Source of the DNA: Bacteroidota bacterium
GTDB taxonomy: Bacteria > Bacteroidota > Bacteroidia > Cytophagales > Cyclobacteriaceae
Reading direction: 5' to 3'
Assembly: GCA_018266435.1 (NCBI GenBank)
Contig: JAFEAL010000005.1
Location: 310,001 to 374,000 of the forward strand
DNA: 64,000 nt
This document shows positions 1 to 8,215 of this stretch, piece by piece. The notes beneath the pieces are model-generated. The model saw only the letters and a program-made list of their open reading frames with translations, made no database searches and was not told where the DNA came from. Position 1 is the first letter of the stretch; every line of letters starts with the position of its first letter. The position numbers and the translations under genes are program-made.

Positions 1-2
1 AA

Positions 3-830
3 GGGGCCAATGAGTTGAAGAAGGCGCACCCCAAATCGCACCGTTTAAAAGCCATACTCGGGCTGGATGCCAAGAACCTGGCCATTATTTTGCCCGATGC
101 CGACCTCGACAATGCAGTAAACGAGTGTGTTTTAGGAGCACTCTCCTTCAACGGACAGCGATGCACGGCTATCAAAATCATTTTTGTACACCAACACATA
201 CAAGAAAAATTTATCAGCAAGTTGTGCGAAGCCGTAAACAAACTCAAGCCGGGCATGCCTTGGGATGCCGGAGTGGGCATCACCCCGTTGCCGGAACCCG
301 GTAAAACGGAGTACCTGAAAGAATTGCTGGATGATGCCGTGAAGCATGGAGCCAAAATTATGAATGACAATGGAGGGGCCACCGTGAATACGTTTTTCTA
401 TCCTGCTGTTCTTTTTCCGGTCAATGATAAAATGAGAATTTATTTTGAAGAACAGTTTGGCCCGGTTGTGCCTATCCGGTCTTTTGAGAGGGAAGAAGAA
501 GTGATTGAGTATATTTTGAATTCTAATTTTGGCCAACAGCTCAGCATTTTCGGCAAGGACTCAAAAATTATTGGGCACTTTATCGATGCTTTTGCCAACC
601 AGGTGGGGCGCATCAACATCAATGCTCAATGCCAGCGTGGGCCCGATACCTTTCCGTTTAACGGAAGAAAAGATTCAGCCGAAGGAACTTTGTCAGTAAC
701 TGATGCCCTGCGCGTATTCTCCATCCGGTCGCTGGTGGCCACCAAAATCAACGAGGAGAATAAAAAAATAATAGGCAACATTATTCGCAACCGTGAGTCG
801 GCATTTTTGAGCACAGATTATATTTTTTAA
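3..830 (+). CDS. Aldehyde dehydrogenase (NADP-GAPDH-like), 5' end cut by window
   Basis: The reading frame is open to the left edge, so this is the C-terminal part (about 275 residues) of a roughly 500-residue enzyme. Aldehyde dehydrogenases oxidise aldehydes to acids with NAD(P)+. The catalytic cysteine lies in FNGQRCTA, about 50 residues into the visible part. The region that usually reads ELGGK reads LGLDAK here, a variant I associate with the cytosolic NADP-dependent glyceraldehyde-3-phosphate dehydrogenase-like subgroup. The later EEQFGPVVPI block is the standard ALDH motif. The family is clear; the exact substrate is inferred. No signal peptide can be judged because the start is missing. 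Confidence 0.9.
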   Translation, partial: GANELKKAHPKSHRLKAILGLDAKNLAIILPDADLDNAVNECVLGALSFNGQRCTAIKIIFVHQHIQEKFISKLCEAVNKLKPGMPWDAGVGITPLPEPGKTEYLKELLDDAVKHGAKIMNDNGGATVNTFFYPAVLFPVNDKMRIYFEEQFGPVVPIRSFEREEEVIEYILNSNFGQQLSIFGKDSKIIGHFIDAFANQVGRININAQCQRGPDTFPFNGRKDSAEGTLSVTDALRVFSIRSLVATKINEENKKIIGNIIRNRESAFLSTDYIF

Positions 831-1205
831 CTATAACTAATGCCGTAGTTTTTTTCAAGGCTGTGGCCGGATTGAATTATTATTTTGACAGCAATAATTA
901 CGGGGCGTACACCTTGTTCCATCGGGTCAAGGCATGTATCTTTTTTATAAATTAATCAACCGCGAAGTAATAGATCGAGACAAGTGTGTGCTCACCCAAA
1001 GTAGAAATGAATGACCAATTTTTTTTAGCCCTTGCCATACATTAGGAATGGCGTACTGATGATTTTGTCAGAGTCGTTTTGGTTAAACCCTGATCATGAA
1101 AATCACCAACCTGGGTTTCATCTTAGTCATAGAGGTCATTGATTTTCATTCTTCAATCATGCAATAAAAATTCAATGACAGAATTTGGGTATATATAAGG
1201 TTGCC
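831..1205. other. Convergent intergenic region without a recognisable gene
   Basis: This 375-base gap separates two convergent genes. I see no convincing ORF, RNA gene or classic terminator with a T-run. The only structure is a perfect 10-base inverted repeat (ATGAAAATCA at 1096-1105, TGATTTTCAT at 1140-1149) with a 34-base loop, which may help end transcription from either side. Confidence 0.5.
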
Positions 1206-2483
1206 TCACTCTTTATACACTACGCCATCTTTCATCACAAAACTTACTTTCAGCATAGTGGCAATGTTTTTGGTTGGGTCTTCGTCCACGGCTATGATGT
1301 CGGCCAGTTTTCCTTTTTCAAGAGAGCCTATTTTGTCGCCCCAGCCCAGAATGGTTGCATTCACCTGCATGGCGCAGAGCAAGGCTTCAATTGCGGGCAT
1401 TCCGCCTTCTACCATATAGCCAAATTCTTTGGCATTGTCTCCATGCGGAAAAACCCCGGCATCGGTACCAAACGCCATTTTTACTCCACGTTTATAGGCC
1501 TTGCCAAAATTCTCCTGAATTTTTGAGCCGATGGCAATTGCCTTGGGCACAACCAGTGGGTGATAGTAGCCCGGTATTTTTGCATACTCTGCGGCTGAGC
1601 GTCCTGCAATGATTGTAGGTACATGATATGTTCCCTTCTGCTTCATTAAATCCATTACTTCTTCGGTCATGAGTGTACCATGCTCTATGGTAGTGATACC
1701 GGCCAGCACGGCCCGCTTCATTCCTTCGGCACCGTGCGCGTGAGCAGCCGTGATCATGCCATAATCTTTGGCGGTTTCAACGATGGCATTTACTTCTTCC
1801 TGGGTAAACTGCGGACCGCTTCCGTCTTTGGCTACACTCAATACACCGCCTGTGGCAGTAATTTTGATAAAATCAGCTCCATCTTTGTAGCGTTGGCGCA
1901 CGGCTTTGCGCGCATCTTCGGGGCTGTTGATTACTCCTTCTTTTGCACCCGGGTCGCCCATCAAATCTTTGCGGTAGCCGTTGGTAGGGTCGCCATGCCC
2001 ACCGGTTGAGGCAATGGCTTTGCCTGCTGTAAATACTCGCGGCCCGATGACAATGCCTGCATTAATGGCATTGCGTAGCGAAATGTTTACGCCACTGCCA
2101 CCACAATCGCGCACGGTGGTGAAGCCTGCCATCAATGTTTTTTTGGCATAGACTGTGGATTGAAAAGCCACATCGGCTTCGTTTTGGGTAAATCTTTTTA
2201 CGAGACCATCTTTGCTGGTTTCTCCCTCCAGATGCACGTGCATATCAATCAGGCCGGGCATGACAGTTTTTTTGCTCAGGTCAATGAGTTTGTCGTTTTT
2301 GTCGGGCTTAGTGAAACCTTTGTCAACAGAGGTAATTTTATTGGCCTCAACAACAAGAGTTACTTGTTGCTGTAGTTCTTTATTTTTTCCATCGATCAAC
2401 GAACCACAATGGATCAACGTGCGCTGGCCCAATACAAGTGTAGTGATAAACACAAATACGAATAGTAGAAAATAGTTTTTCAT
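1206..2483 (-). CDS. Exported metal-dependent amidohydrolase (imidazolonepropionase/Xaa-Pro dipeptidase-like)
   Basis: This 425-residue protein has an N-terminal signal peptide (about residues 1-19, ending LVLGQ) and so probably works in the periplasm. It carries the amidohydrolase TIM-barrel metal site: HVH at residues 82-84 in GLIDMHVHLEG, a likely carbamylated lysine in DFIKITATGG, histidines in AAHAHG and IEHGT, and the aspartate in FGTDAG. The family hydrolyses cyclic amides or peptides; the closest named groups are imidazolonepropionase-like and Xaa-Pro dipeptidase-like enzymes, and the substrate cannot be read from sequence. The GlcG-like gene lies 35 bases upstream on the same strand, so the two are probably co-transcribed. 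Confidence 0.88.
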   Translation of the reverse strand: MKNYFLLFVFVFITTLVLGQRTLIHCGSLIDGKNKELQQQVTLVVEANKITSVDKGFTKPDKNDKLIDLSKKTVMPGLIDMHVHLEGETSKDGLVKRFTQNEADVAFQSTVYAKKTLMAGFTTVRDCGGSGVNISLRNAINAGIVIGPRVFTAGKAIASTGGHGDPTNGYRKDLMGDPGAKEGVINSPEDARKAVRQRYKDGADFIKITATGGVLSVAKDGSGPQFTQEEVNAIVETAKDYGMITAAHAHGAEGMKRAVLAGITTIEHGTLMTEEVMDLMKQKGTYHVPTIIAGRSAAEYAKIPGYYHPLVVPKAIAIGSKIQENFGKAYKRGVKMAFGTDAGVFPHGDNAKEFGYMVEGGMPAIEALLCAMQVNATILGWGDKIGSLEKGKLADIIAVDEDPTKNIATMLKVSFVMKDGVVYKE

Positions 2484-2518
2484 GGTTGAGTTAGGTTAGG
2501 GTTGAAATTGTTCAGGTA

Positions 2519-3007
2519 TTAATTAATAGTGCCGGTACCGGCACGTGCTACTTGCCCGTCTTCACTGGATTTTGCTCCTGACACACCGATGGCTCCGATT
2601 ATTTTTCCGTTGAGCAGAATCAACTCGCCACCTTCCAGAGGCGTGATATTGGGCACAGCAAGCAGGCGAAGGCCAATGCCACCACCTGCCACGGCTTCTT
2701 CCAAAGACTTAGCAGGGCGTTTAAAATTATTGGCTGTAATAGCTTTGCCGATGGCAACATCAATGGAGCCTAACTGTGTGTTATCCATTTTTTTAAACAA
2801 CACCAGTTTGCCACCGGTATCGACAATCGCAATGGCCATCAGCCAGTTGTTTTTGTTGGCTTCTTGCAGAGCAGCAGCCATTACTTTTTCGGCTTGAGCT
2901 AACTTTATGGATTCGCCATACACAAGCGGAGCAGCAGCCGGATGGTTCTGGGCAAGTGCAGGAACGGTCAATGCCGCCATGCCAATTACGAGAGAAAGAG
3001 TGGTCAT
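2519..3007 (-). CDS. GlcG/HbpS-family protein
   Basis: This 162-residue exported protein has a signal peptide ending near VPALAQ. The rest is a single GlcG/HbpS domain: AEKVMAAALQEA, then AIAIVDTGGKLVLF, then a Gly-rich GGGIGLRL, and a C-terminal GAIGVSGA. Members bind heme or act as small sensory or accessory proteins; some are encoded beside oxidoreductases. Here it is the first gene of a pair with the amidohydrolase. Family assignment is firm; ligand and role are not established. Confidence 0.85.
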   Translation of the reverse strand: MTTLSLVIGMAALTVPALAQNHPAAAPLVYGESIKLAQAEKVMAAALQEANKNNWLMAIAIVDTGGKLVLFKKMDNTQLGSIDVAIGKAITANNFKRPAKSLEEAVAGGGIGLRLLAVPNITPLEGGELILLNGKIIGAIGVSGAKSSEDGQVARAGTGTIN

Positions 3008-3115
3008 GGTTGAAATGAATTTTAGTCATCAATGTTACTTTAAAATCTCAACAAGATCAACGAGAATTTATACAATGGTAATCTTGTGTTTTAAGTCTTG
3101 TATCTTTCGGCTGCA

Positions 3116-3727
3116 ATGAACTTTCTCGCGCATCTTTACTTGTCAGGAATGGATCGGAAGATCACCGTTGGAAATTTTATTGGTGATTTTGTAAAGGGAA
3201 AAAACCTGGAAGAACAAGTGGGAAAAGAAATAGCCAGGGGAATCCAGTTGCATCGCGAAATTGATTGGTTTACTGACCGCCACCCGGTGGTGAGGCAAAG
3301 CAAAGAACGCCTTCGCGGAAAATACCGTCATTACTCCGGGGTGATTGTCGATATTTTCTACGATCATTTTTTAGCCAAAAACTGGAACCGCTATTCCAAT
3401 CAGCTTCTCCCAGATTTTGCCGAAGCATGTTATACATTGATTGAAGATCATCATACTACTTTGCCGGAAGAAGTGAAATACATGATGCCGTATATGATCA
3501 AGGGAAATTGGTTAGTGAATTATGCCTGGCTAGAGGGCATCCAGCGGGCACTGAGTGGCATGGCGCGAAGAACAAAATTTGAATCGAAGATGGAAGAATC
3601 CGTCACTGACTTAAAAGACCACTATTCAGATTTTGAAAATGAATTTTTTTTATTTTTTCCTGAGTTAAAAAAAATGTGCGACCAATGGCTGGATATTCAT
3701 GCTTCTCATGGAAATCATTTTCTTTGA
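3116..3727 (+). CDS. acpH: Acyl carrier protein phosphodiesterase
   Basis: This protein of about 203 residues belongs to the AcpH (DUF479) family, which removes 4'-phosphopantetheine from holo-ACP, giving apo-ACP. I place the start at the ATG at 3116 because family members begin MNFLAHLYLSG; a TTG six codons upstream stays in frame but adds nothing conserved. The metal-site motifs of this HD-like fold are visible: GNFIGDFVKG, HREIDWFTDRHP and VIVDIFYDHFLAKNW. It has no signal peptide and acts in the cytoplasm. It stands alone between a divergent gene pair and the SPFH gene. Confidence 0.9.
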   Translation: MNFLAHLYLSGMDRKITVGNFIGDFVKGKNLEEQVGKEIARGIQLHREIDWFTDRHPVVRQSKERLRGKYRHYSGVIVDIFYDHFLAKNWNRYSNQLLPDFAEACYTLIEDHHTTLPEEVKYMMPYMIKGNWLVNYAWLEGIQRALSGMARRTKFESKMEESVTDLKDHYSDFENEFFLFFPELKKMCDQWLDIHASHGNHFL

Positions 3728-3758
3728 TAACTTTAAGCACACATTAACCTAAAACTAT

Positions 3759-4691
3759 ATGGAAATCATAATTGTTATCGTATTTTTCTTTGTCTTTATC
3801 AGTTTGTTTACCCTGTTTGTCACGGTCAAGCAAGGTACAATTGCTGTCACTACTGTTTTTGGGAAATACAAACGCATTATGCGGCCCGGGCTGAATATGA
3901 AAACGCCCTTCATTGAAAAAACACACTCGCGTATCTCCATCCAAAACCGGTCGGTAGAGTTAGAGTTTCAGGCTACCACGCAAGATCAGGCCAATGTCAA
4001 TTTCAAGGCTATGCTTCTTTTTGCGGTACTTAATCAAGAAGAAGAGACGATCAAAAATGTGGCGTTTAAATTTTTAGATTACAAAAGTTTGATGACCGCT
4101 TTGACGCGCACCATCGAGGGGTCCATCCGCAGTTTTGTGGCCACAAAAAAACAATCGGAAATACTTTCACTCCGCACGGAGATTGTACACGAAGTAAAAC
4201 AACAGCTTGACCATACGCTGGAAGGTTGGGGCTATCATTTAATTGATTTGCAATTGAATGATATTGCATTTGATGAAACCATCATGAAGTCAATGGCCAA
4301 AGTAGTTGCCTCAAATAACCTGCGCGCGGCCGCGGAGAATGAAGGGCAGGCTTTACTAATTACTAAAACCAAAGCAGCAGAGGCAGACGGTAATGCAATT
4401 AAAATAGCAGCCGAAGCTGAGAAAATAGCCGCACAGTTGCGCGGCCAGGGTGTGGCCTTGTTTCGCGAAGAAGTGGCCAAGGGTATGTCGCAAGCGGCCA
4501 AAGAAATGCAGGCATCTAACCTCGATGCTTCATTTATCCTCTTTGCCATGTGGACGGAATCGCTCCGCCATTTTGCTGAAAACGGAAAGGGCAATACTAT
4601 TTTTTTAGATGGCTCTACCGATAGTATGAAACGCACCATGCAAGAACTGATGTCAATTACCAAGGGACATAGCTCAAACACAGGCAGCTAA
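3759..4691 (+). CDS. SPFH/Band 7 (stomatin-like) membrane protein
   Basis: This 310-residue protein starts with one strongly hydrophobic segment (about residues 2-24) and continues into an SPFH/Band 7 domain (GTIAVTTVFGKYKRIMRPGLN, then RISIQNRSVELEFQATTQDQ). The C-terminal half, rich in Ala, Glu and Lys (AAAENEGQALLITKTKAAEA), is the expected helical oligomerisation arm. Such proteins form large rings on membranes and are linked to membrane microdomains and protein quality control. No NfeD or HflC partner is adjacent; murF follows after 11 bases, so the two may be co-transcribed. Confidence 0.88.
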   Translation: MEIIIVIVFFFVFISLFTLFVTVKQGTIAVTTVFGKYKRIMRPGLNMKTPFIEKTHSRISIQNRSVELEFQATTQDQANVNFKAMLLFAVLNQEEETIKNVAFKFLDYKSLMTALTRTIEGSIRSFVATKKQSEILSLRTEIVHEVKQQLDHTLEGWGYHLIDLQLNDIAFDETIMKSMAKVVASNNLRAAAENEGQALLITKTKAAEADGNAIKIAAEAEKIAAQLRGQGVALFREEVAKGMSQAAKEMQASNLDASFILFAMWTESLRHFAENGKGNTIFLDGSTDSMKRTMQELMSITKGHSSNTGS

Positions 4692-4702
4692 CAATCTGCC
4701 CA

Positions 4703-5989
4703 ATGATTTCAATTGAACAGGTATATGAGGTGTACAAAACGTGTGGCTCCGTTTGCACCGATACCCGCAAGATTATTCCCGGATCAATTTTCTTCGCCTT
4801 AAAAGGTCCTAATTTTAACGCTAATACATTTGCTGCTGAAGCCTTGCAAAAAGGAGCAGCCTATGCTATAATTGATGACCCGGTTTTTGCTACTAATAAT
4901 CGTTGCGTGTTGGTAGATGATGGGCTAAGCACATTGCAACAACTGGCCCGCTACCATCGCAACCAACTGAAAATTCCGGTAATCGGATTGACCGGTTCAA
5001 ACGGCAAAACAACCAGCAAAGAATTGTTGAATGTGGTGTTGCAAACAAAATACAAAACATTTGCCACGCAGGGTAATTTGAACAACCACATTGGTGTACC
5101 AATTTCTGTTTTATCAATCAAACCTGATACAGAGATTGCTGTCATTGAAATGGGAGCCAACCGTGTGGGAGACATTCACGAGCTGGTTAATATCTGCTGC
5201 CCTACGCATGGCTTTATTACTAACATTGGTAAGGCACACATTGGTACGTTTGGCGGATTTGAAAATATCGTCAAAGAAAAATCTGAACTGTACCGGTATT
5301 TAGCCAAACATAACGGACAGGTATTTATCAACTCGCATGATTCAATACTTAAAAGTATGGCCGGCTGGTTTAAGTCACCGTTGTTATATTCTTCCAAAGG
5401 CGATTATTTTTTTGCTGAATTAATTTCAGCAGATCCTTTTATCAAGTATAAGGCTGAACAAGGCGAAGAAGTACAAACCCAGTTGTTGGGGGCTTATAAT
5501 TTTGATAACATCTCTTCGGCACTGTGCATTGGAAAATTTTTTGGAATAGAGATGAAAGCAGCTAACCGGGCGATTGCGCACTACAAACCCGAGAACATGC
5601 GCTCACAGGTTTTTAAAAAAGAAACCAACACCATCATACTTGATGCCTACAATGCTAACCCCAGTTCGATGAAAGCAGCCATAGAAAATCTGTCGCTGAT
5701 GCACGCCCCAAACAAAGTGGTGATCTTGGGCGATATGTTCGAGTTAGAAAACGAAGCGGCCGAAGAACATCGGCTGATCGGTCAGTTACTTCGCGAAAAA
5801 AACATTCAACGTATTTATTTGGTTGGATCGTTGTTTAAATCGGCAATACCTGAAATTCCATTCGCTAACTATTTTAAAACAAAAGAAGAGTTGGCTGCCG
5901 AACTGAAAAGAACACCGATTACCCACTCCACCATTTTAGTAAAAGCTTCGCGGGGTATTGGGCTGGAATCAATTATTGAATTTCTATAA
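4703..5989 (+). CDS. murF: UDP-N-acetylmuramoyl-tripeptide--D-alanyl-D-alanine ligase
   Basis: This 428-residue enzyme performs the last cytoplasmic step of peptidoglycan precursor assembly, joining D-Ala-D-Ala to UDP-MurNAc-tripeptide with ATP. The order of domains is typical: an N-terminal substrate-binding part with DTRKIIPGSIFFAL (residues about 20-33), the ATP-binding P-loop GLTGSNGKTT (about 95-104), the ligase core with GNLNNHIGVP and EMGANRVGDI, and a C-terminal domain with DAYNANPSSMKAA and VKASRGIGLE. Length matches the family. It is not in a dcw cluster here, which is common in this phylum. Confidence 0.95.
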   Translation: MISIEQVYEVYKTCGSVCTDTRKIIPGSIFFALKGPNFNANTFAAEALQKGAAYAIIDDPVFATNNRCVLVDDGLSTLQQLARYHRNQLKIPVIGLTGSNGKTTSKELLNVVLQTKYKTFATQGNLNNHIGVPISVLSIKPDTEIAVIEMGANRVGDIHELVNICCPTHGFITNIGKAHIGTFGGFENIVKEKSELYRYLAKHNGQVFINSHDSILKSMAGWFKSPLLYSSKGDYFFAELISADPFIKYKAEQGEEVQTQLLGAYNFDNISSALCIGKFFGIEMKAANRAIAHYKPENMRSQVFKKETNTIILDAYNANPSSMKAAIENLSLMHAPNKVVILGDMFELENEAAEEHRLIGQLLREKNIQRIYLVGSLFKSAIPEIPFANYFKTKEELAAELKRTPITHSTILVKASRGIGLESIIEFL

Positions 5990-6009
5990 CTATTTTTATT
6001 TAAAATGAC

Positions 6010-6666
6010 ATGAGAAAAATTCTTCAATTTCTTAAAGCTATCGCTAAGAATAACAACCGCGAGTGGTTTGAAAAAAATAAACCGGTTTATCTTGAAGCAA
6101 AAAATGAATTTGAAGATTTTTTGGAAGAGTTACATAGTGAGTTGTTGAAGTTTGACGGAAGTCTGTCAAACCTTAATCCGCGAAAAATGGGTTTTCGCAT
6201 TTACCGTGATGTGCGTTTCAGTAAAGACAAGAGACCTTATAAAATAAACATGGGCGCAGGCTTTTCTCCGAAAGGTAAAATGGAACAAGAGCCGGGATAT
6301 TATATTCACCTGGAGCCCGGCAATAAAAATTTTGTAGCGGGTGGCATCTACATGCCTAATCCCGAAAACTTAGCTAAAATCAGGCAAGAGATTGATTACA
6401 ACTCCAATGCTTTGCTTAAAATTTTGAACGATAAAACATTTAAAAAGCAGTTTGGTGGGCTGTCGGATTGGGATCGTTTGAAGACTGCCCCCAAAGGGTA
6501 CCCCAAAGATCATCCGCAAGTTGAGTTATTAAAGAATAAGAGTTTTGTGGTTTCGCATCCGTTTACCGATACTGAAGTGAAAACTCCTATGTTTGCCAAA
6601 AAGGTAGCTTTGGTTTGCCGGAACATTAAAAAACTGAATGATTACCTAAGTGAGGCAATTGCCTGA
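6010..6666 (+). CDS. DUF2461 family protein
   Basis: This 218-residue protein matches the DUF2461 (TIGR02453) family in its FLKAIAKNNNREWFEKNKP start, the RIYRDVRFSKDKRPYK block, and the GGIYMPNPENLAKIRQEID and KGYPKDHP blocks. The family is widespread in Bacteroidota and has no settled biochemical function. No signal peptide or membrane segment is seen, so it is cytoplasmic. It follows murF by 20 bases and could share its transcript. Confidence 0.85.
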   Translation: MRKILQFLKAIAKNNNREWFEKNKPVYLEAKNEFEDFLEELHSELLKFDGSLSNLNPRKMGFRIYRDVRFSKDKRPYKINMGAGFSPKGKMEQEPGYYIHLEPGNKNFVAGGIYMPNPENLAKIRQEIDYNSNALLKILNDKTFKKQFGGLSDWDRLKTAPKGYPKDHPQVELLKNKSFVVSHPFTDTEVKTPMFAKKVALVCRNIKKLNDYLSEAIA

Positions 6667-6741
6667 TCAACTTAGGTTCGAGGGTCAAGATTAAAAATGG
6701 GTGGTGTCAAAATTCTATTTTGAATTTAAAAACAGCTGAAG

Positions 6742-6781
6742 TCAGCACCCGTACCTGCCTGCGGCAGGTACACACCGCTGA
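6742..6781. repeat. REP-like palindromic hairpin
   Basis: A perfect 9-base stem (GTACCTGCC at 6751-6759, GGCAGGTAC at 6763-6771) closes a 3-base loop, and an outer 5-base stem (TCAGC 6742-6746 / GCTGA 6777-6781) extends it across an internal loop. No T-run follows, so it is not a standard terminator. It sits between the DUF2461 gene and the tRNA genes. The GC-rich CCTGCC/GGCAGG core resembles dispersed palindromes of other bacterial genomes, which is inference. Confidence 0.6.
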
Positions 6782-6803
6782 TTCTATACAGAAGAATATT
6801 TAG

Positions 6804-6885
6804 TGCCGAAGGCGGGACTCGAACCCGCACAGCTTGCGCCACACGCCCCTGAAACGTGCGTGTCTACCAATTTCACCACTTCGGC
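6804..6885 (-). tRNA. tRNA-Leu (anticodon CAG)
   Basis: On the minus strand the 82-base sequence folds as a class II tRNA. The acceptor arm GCCGAAG pairs with CTTCGGC and the discriminator is A. The anticodon stem CACGT/GCGTG encloses the loop TTCAGGG, giving anticodon CAG (leucine codon CUG). The T arm carries GGTTCGAGTCC. The variable arm (about 13 bases) is long, as expected for leucine. CCA is not encoded. Confidence 0.95.
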
Positions 6886-6930
6886 ATATTCATTCAATGC
6901 TCAACATTTCAAATTTTGAATCTACGTTGG

Positions 6931-7012
6931 TGCCCAGGACTGGACTCGAACCAGCACACCTTGCGGCACTACCCCCTCAAAGTAGCGTGTCTACCAATTT
7001 CACCACCTGGGC
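6931..7012 (-). tRNA. tRNA-Leu (anticodon GAG)
   Basis: This 82-base class II tRNA on the minus strand has acceptor arm GCCCAGG/CCTGGGC and discriminator A. The anticodon stem CTACT/GGTAG holds the loop TTGAGGG, giving anticodon GAG (leucine codons CUC and CUU). The D arm is nearly identical to that of the neighbouring tRNA-Leu(CAG), suggesting tandem duplication. CCA is not encoded. Confidence 0.95.
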
Positions 7013-7069
7013 CAAAGTCAAAGAATATCAAGGGACGGCAAAAGTAGTACGATTTTAATACTTTACCAA

Positions 7070-7522
7070 TCAGCGAAGCACAGCTTTTTTCTTAGGCGCT
7101 TTTTGTGCAAGGTATTGCAGCATACGTGCATATTCGGTATGCTCTTTTTGTCCTATGTCAATCTTTTTCCCATCTGTAAACTTGAATTGCAATTCTTTAT
7201 ATTCTGAATTCTTGCCCGTCTTAACTTTGTTTTCTACCCACCACTCCAAGTCGCTCAGCGTATATTTTTTGCTTTGGCGCATAACGGGGTAATCAACCTG
7301 GATTTTATTATCGCCCATGCGGATGATTTTATATCGAATGAAAATCCGGTACAACACATAAAATCCTATTGGGGTGAGTAGCGCTACAACAACAAAATTG
7401 TACCAAGCCGTGAACGTGCCGTGCAAAATGGAAATCAGGTTCATGCCCACCACTACGGCTGTGATAACCAGAAAAATAACAAATGACACTACGGTGCCGG
7501 TGCGGGGTTTTGAGGTAATCAA
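7070..7522 (-). CDS. Small membrane protein with PH-like C-terminal domain, unknown function
   Basis: I do not recognise a named family. The 150-residue protein has two hydrophobic segments near the N-terminus (about residues 12-32 and 40-61) and then a soluble domain of alternating strands (MGDNKIQVDYPVMRQSKKYT, then LEWWVENK, then LQFKFTDGKKIDI) that looks like the bacterial PH-like domains found behind two transmembrane helices. It ends in a basic tail (APKKKAVLR). It lies between tRNA genes on the same strand and has no clear functional partner. Confidence 0.6.
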   Translation of the reverse strand: MITSKPRTGTVVSFVIFLVITAVVVGMNLISILHGTFTAWYNFVVVALLTPIGFYVLYRIFIRYKIIRMGDNKIQVDYPVMRQSKKYTLSDLEWWVENKVKTGKNSEYKELQFKFTDGKKIDIGQKEHTEYARMLQYLAQKAPKKKAVLR

Positions 7523-7541
7523 AAGCAGGATATTATGTGAG

Positions 7542-7613
7542 AGCCGAGAATGGGATTTGAACCCACGACCTGCTGATTACGAATCAGCTGCTCTACCCCT
7601 GAGCTACCTCGGC
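7542..7613 (-). tRNA. tRNA-Thr (anticodon CGT)
   Basis: The 72-base minus-strand sequence has acceptor arm GCCGAGG/TCTCGGC (one G-T pair) and discriminator T. The anticodon stem GCTGA/TCAGC encloses the loop TTCGTAA, giving anticodon CGT (threonine codon ACG). D-arm (GCTCAGGGGTAGAGC) and T-arm (GGTTCAAATCC) motifs are canonical. CCA is not encoded. Confidence 0.95.
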
Positions 7614-7719
7614 AAATTTGTTAGGCAAGCAGGCAATCTCTTGTTTTACCTGATGAGCCACGTTAACAGAAAAAATTTTTCAAAGGTAAAATTAATTCTA
7701 AAAAGTATAAATTGGGGCA

Positions 7720-8154
7720 ATGCTGTCAAAGAAGTGTAAATACGCTATTCATGCACTGGTTTACCTGGCCGAAAAATATCAGGAAGGCCCCGTTCATATT
7801 CAAGAGATAGCTGAAAAAAAACACATTCCTAAAAAATTTTTAGAAGCCATATTACTCGAACTGCGCAAGGCAAAAGTATTGGGTAGCAAAAAAGGTAAGG
7901 GCGGAGGATACTACCTCGACCAAAAACCCACAGCCATCAACCTGATGGATATCATCAGGCTGATGGATGGCGCCATTGCCATGCTGCCATGTGTCAGCCT
8001 GAATTATTATGAACCATGCGAGGAGTGCCGAAACGAAAAAGCTTGTGGCATACGCGAGGCATTCATTAAAGTACGCGATGAAACCCTTCAGGTATTGGGT
8101 GGCAGCACCCTTGATAAAATTTTGAAACGAGAGAAATCGCTCGCTATAAAATAA
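7720..8154 (+). CDS. Rrf2-family transcriptional regulator, probable Fe-S sensor
   Basis: This 144-residue DNA-binding protein begins with the Rrf2 winged helix (SKKCKYAIHALVYLAEKY, then PVHIQEIAEKKHIPKKFLE) and the wing GKGGGYYL. Four cysteines at about residues 91, 100, 103 and 109 (PCVSL, EPCEECRNEKACG) form the cluster typical of Fe-S-binding members such as IscR or cysteine-metabolism regulators. The gene directly precedes the peroxiredoxin, and a perfect 6-base-arm palindrome lies in the gap, so it probably controls that gene. What the regulator senses cannot be read from sequence. Confidence 0.88.
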   Translation: MLSKKCKYAIHALVYLAEKYQEGPVHIQEIAEKKHIPKKFLEAILLELRKAKVLGSKKGKGGGYYLDQKPTAINLMDIIRLMDGAIAMLPCVSLNYYEPCEECRNEKACGIREAFIKVRDETLQVLGGSTLDKILKREKSLAIK

Positions 8155-8166
8155 TTTTATCATTTA

Positions 8167-8183
8167 TCTACTAAATCAGTAGA
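8167..8183. promoter_or_regulatory. Candidate Rrf2 operator upstream of peroxiredoxin
   Basis: TCTACT at 8167-8172 and AGTAGA at 8178-8183 form a perfect inverted repeat around AAATC. It sits between the Rrf2 gene and the peroxiredoxin, exactly where the -33 element would be relative to the -7 box at 8191-8198. Rrf2 proteins bind palindromes of about this size, so regulation by the upstream gene is likely, though inferred. Confidence 0.55.
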
Positions 8184-8190
8184 CTTTAAA

Positions 8191-8198
8191 TATATTTG
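8191..8198 (+). promoter_or_regulatory. Bacteroidota -7 promoter element for peroxiredoxin
   Basis: TATATTTG matches the TAnnTTTG -7 consensus exactly and lies 17 bases before the ATG at 8216. The expected TTTG at -33 is missing; the palindrome at 8167-8183 occupies that place, which would fit an activator-dependent promoter. Confidence 0.55.
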
Positions 8199-8215
8199 CA
8201 AAAAAATATAAAATT

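Noticed and set aside
1185-1526. 113-residue plus-strand frame over the amidohydrolase gene
   Set aside because: Lies within a well-supported minus-strand gene and encodes no recognisable domain; shadow frame.
6804-7613. tRNA genes as attachment site of an integrated element
   Set aside because: No integrase, no duplicated tRNA 3' end was seen, and the accessory patch starts more than 5 kb away.
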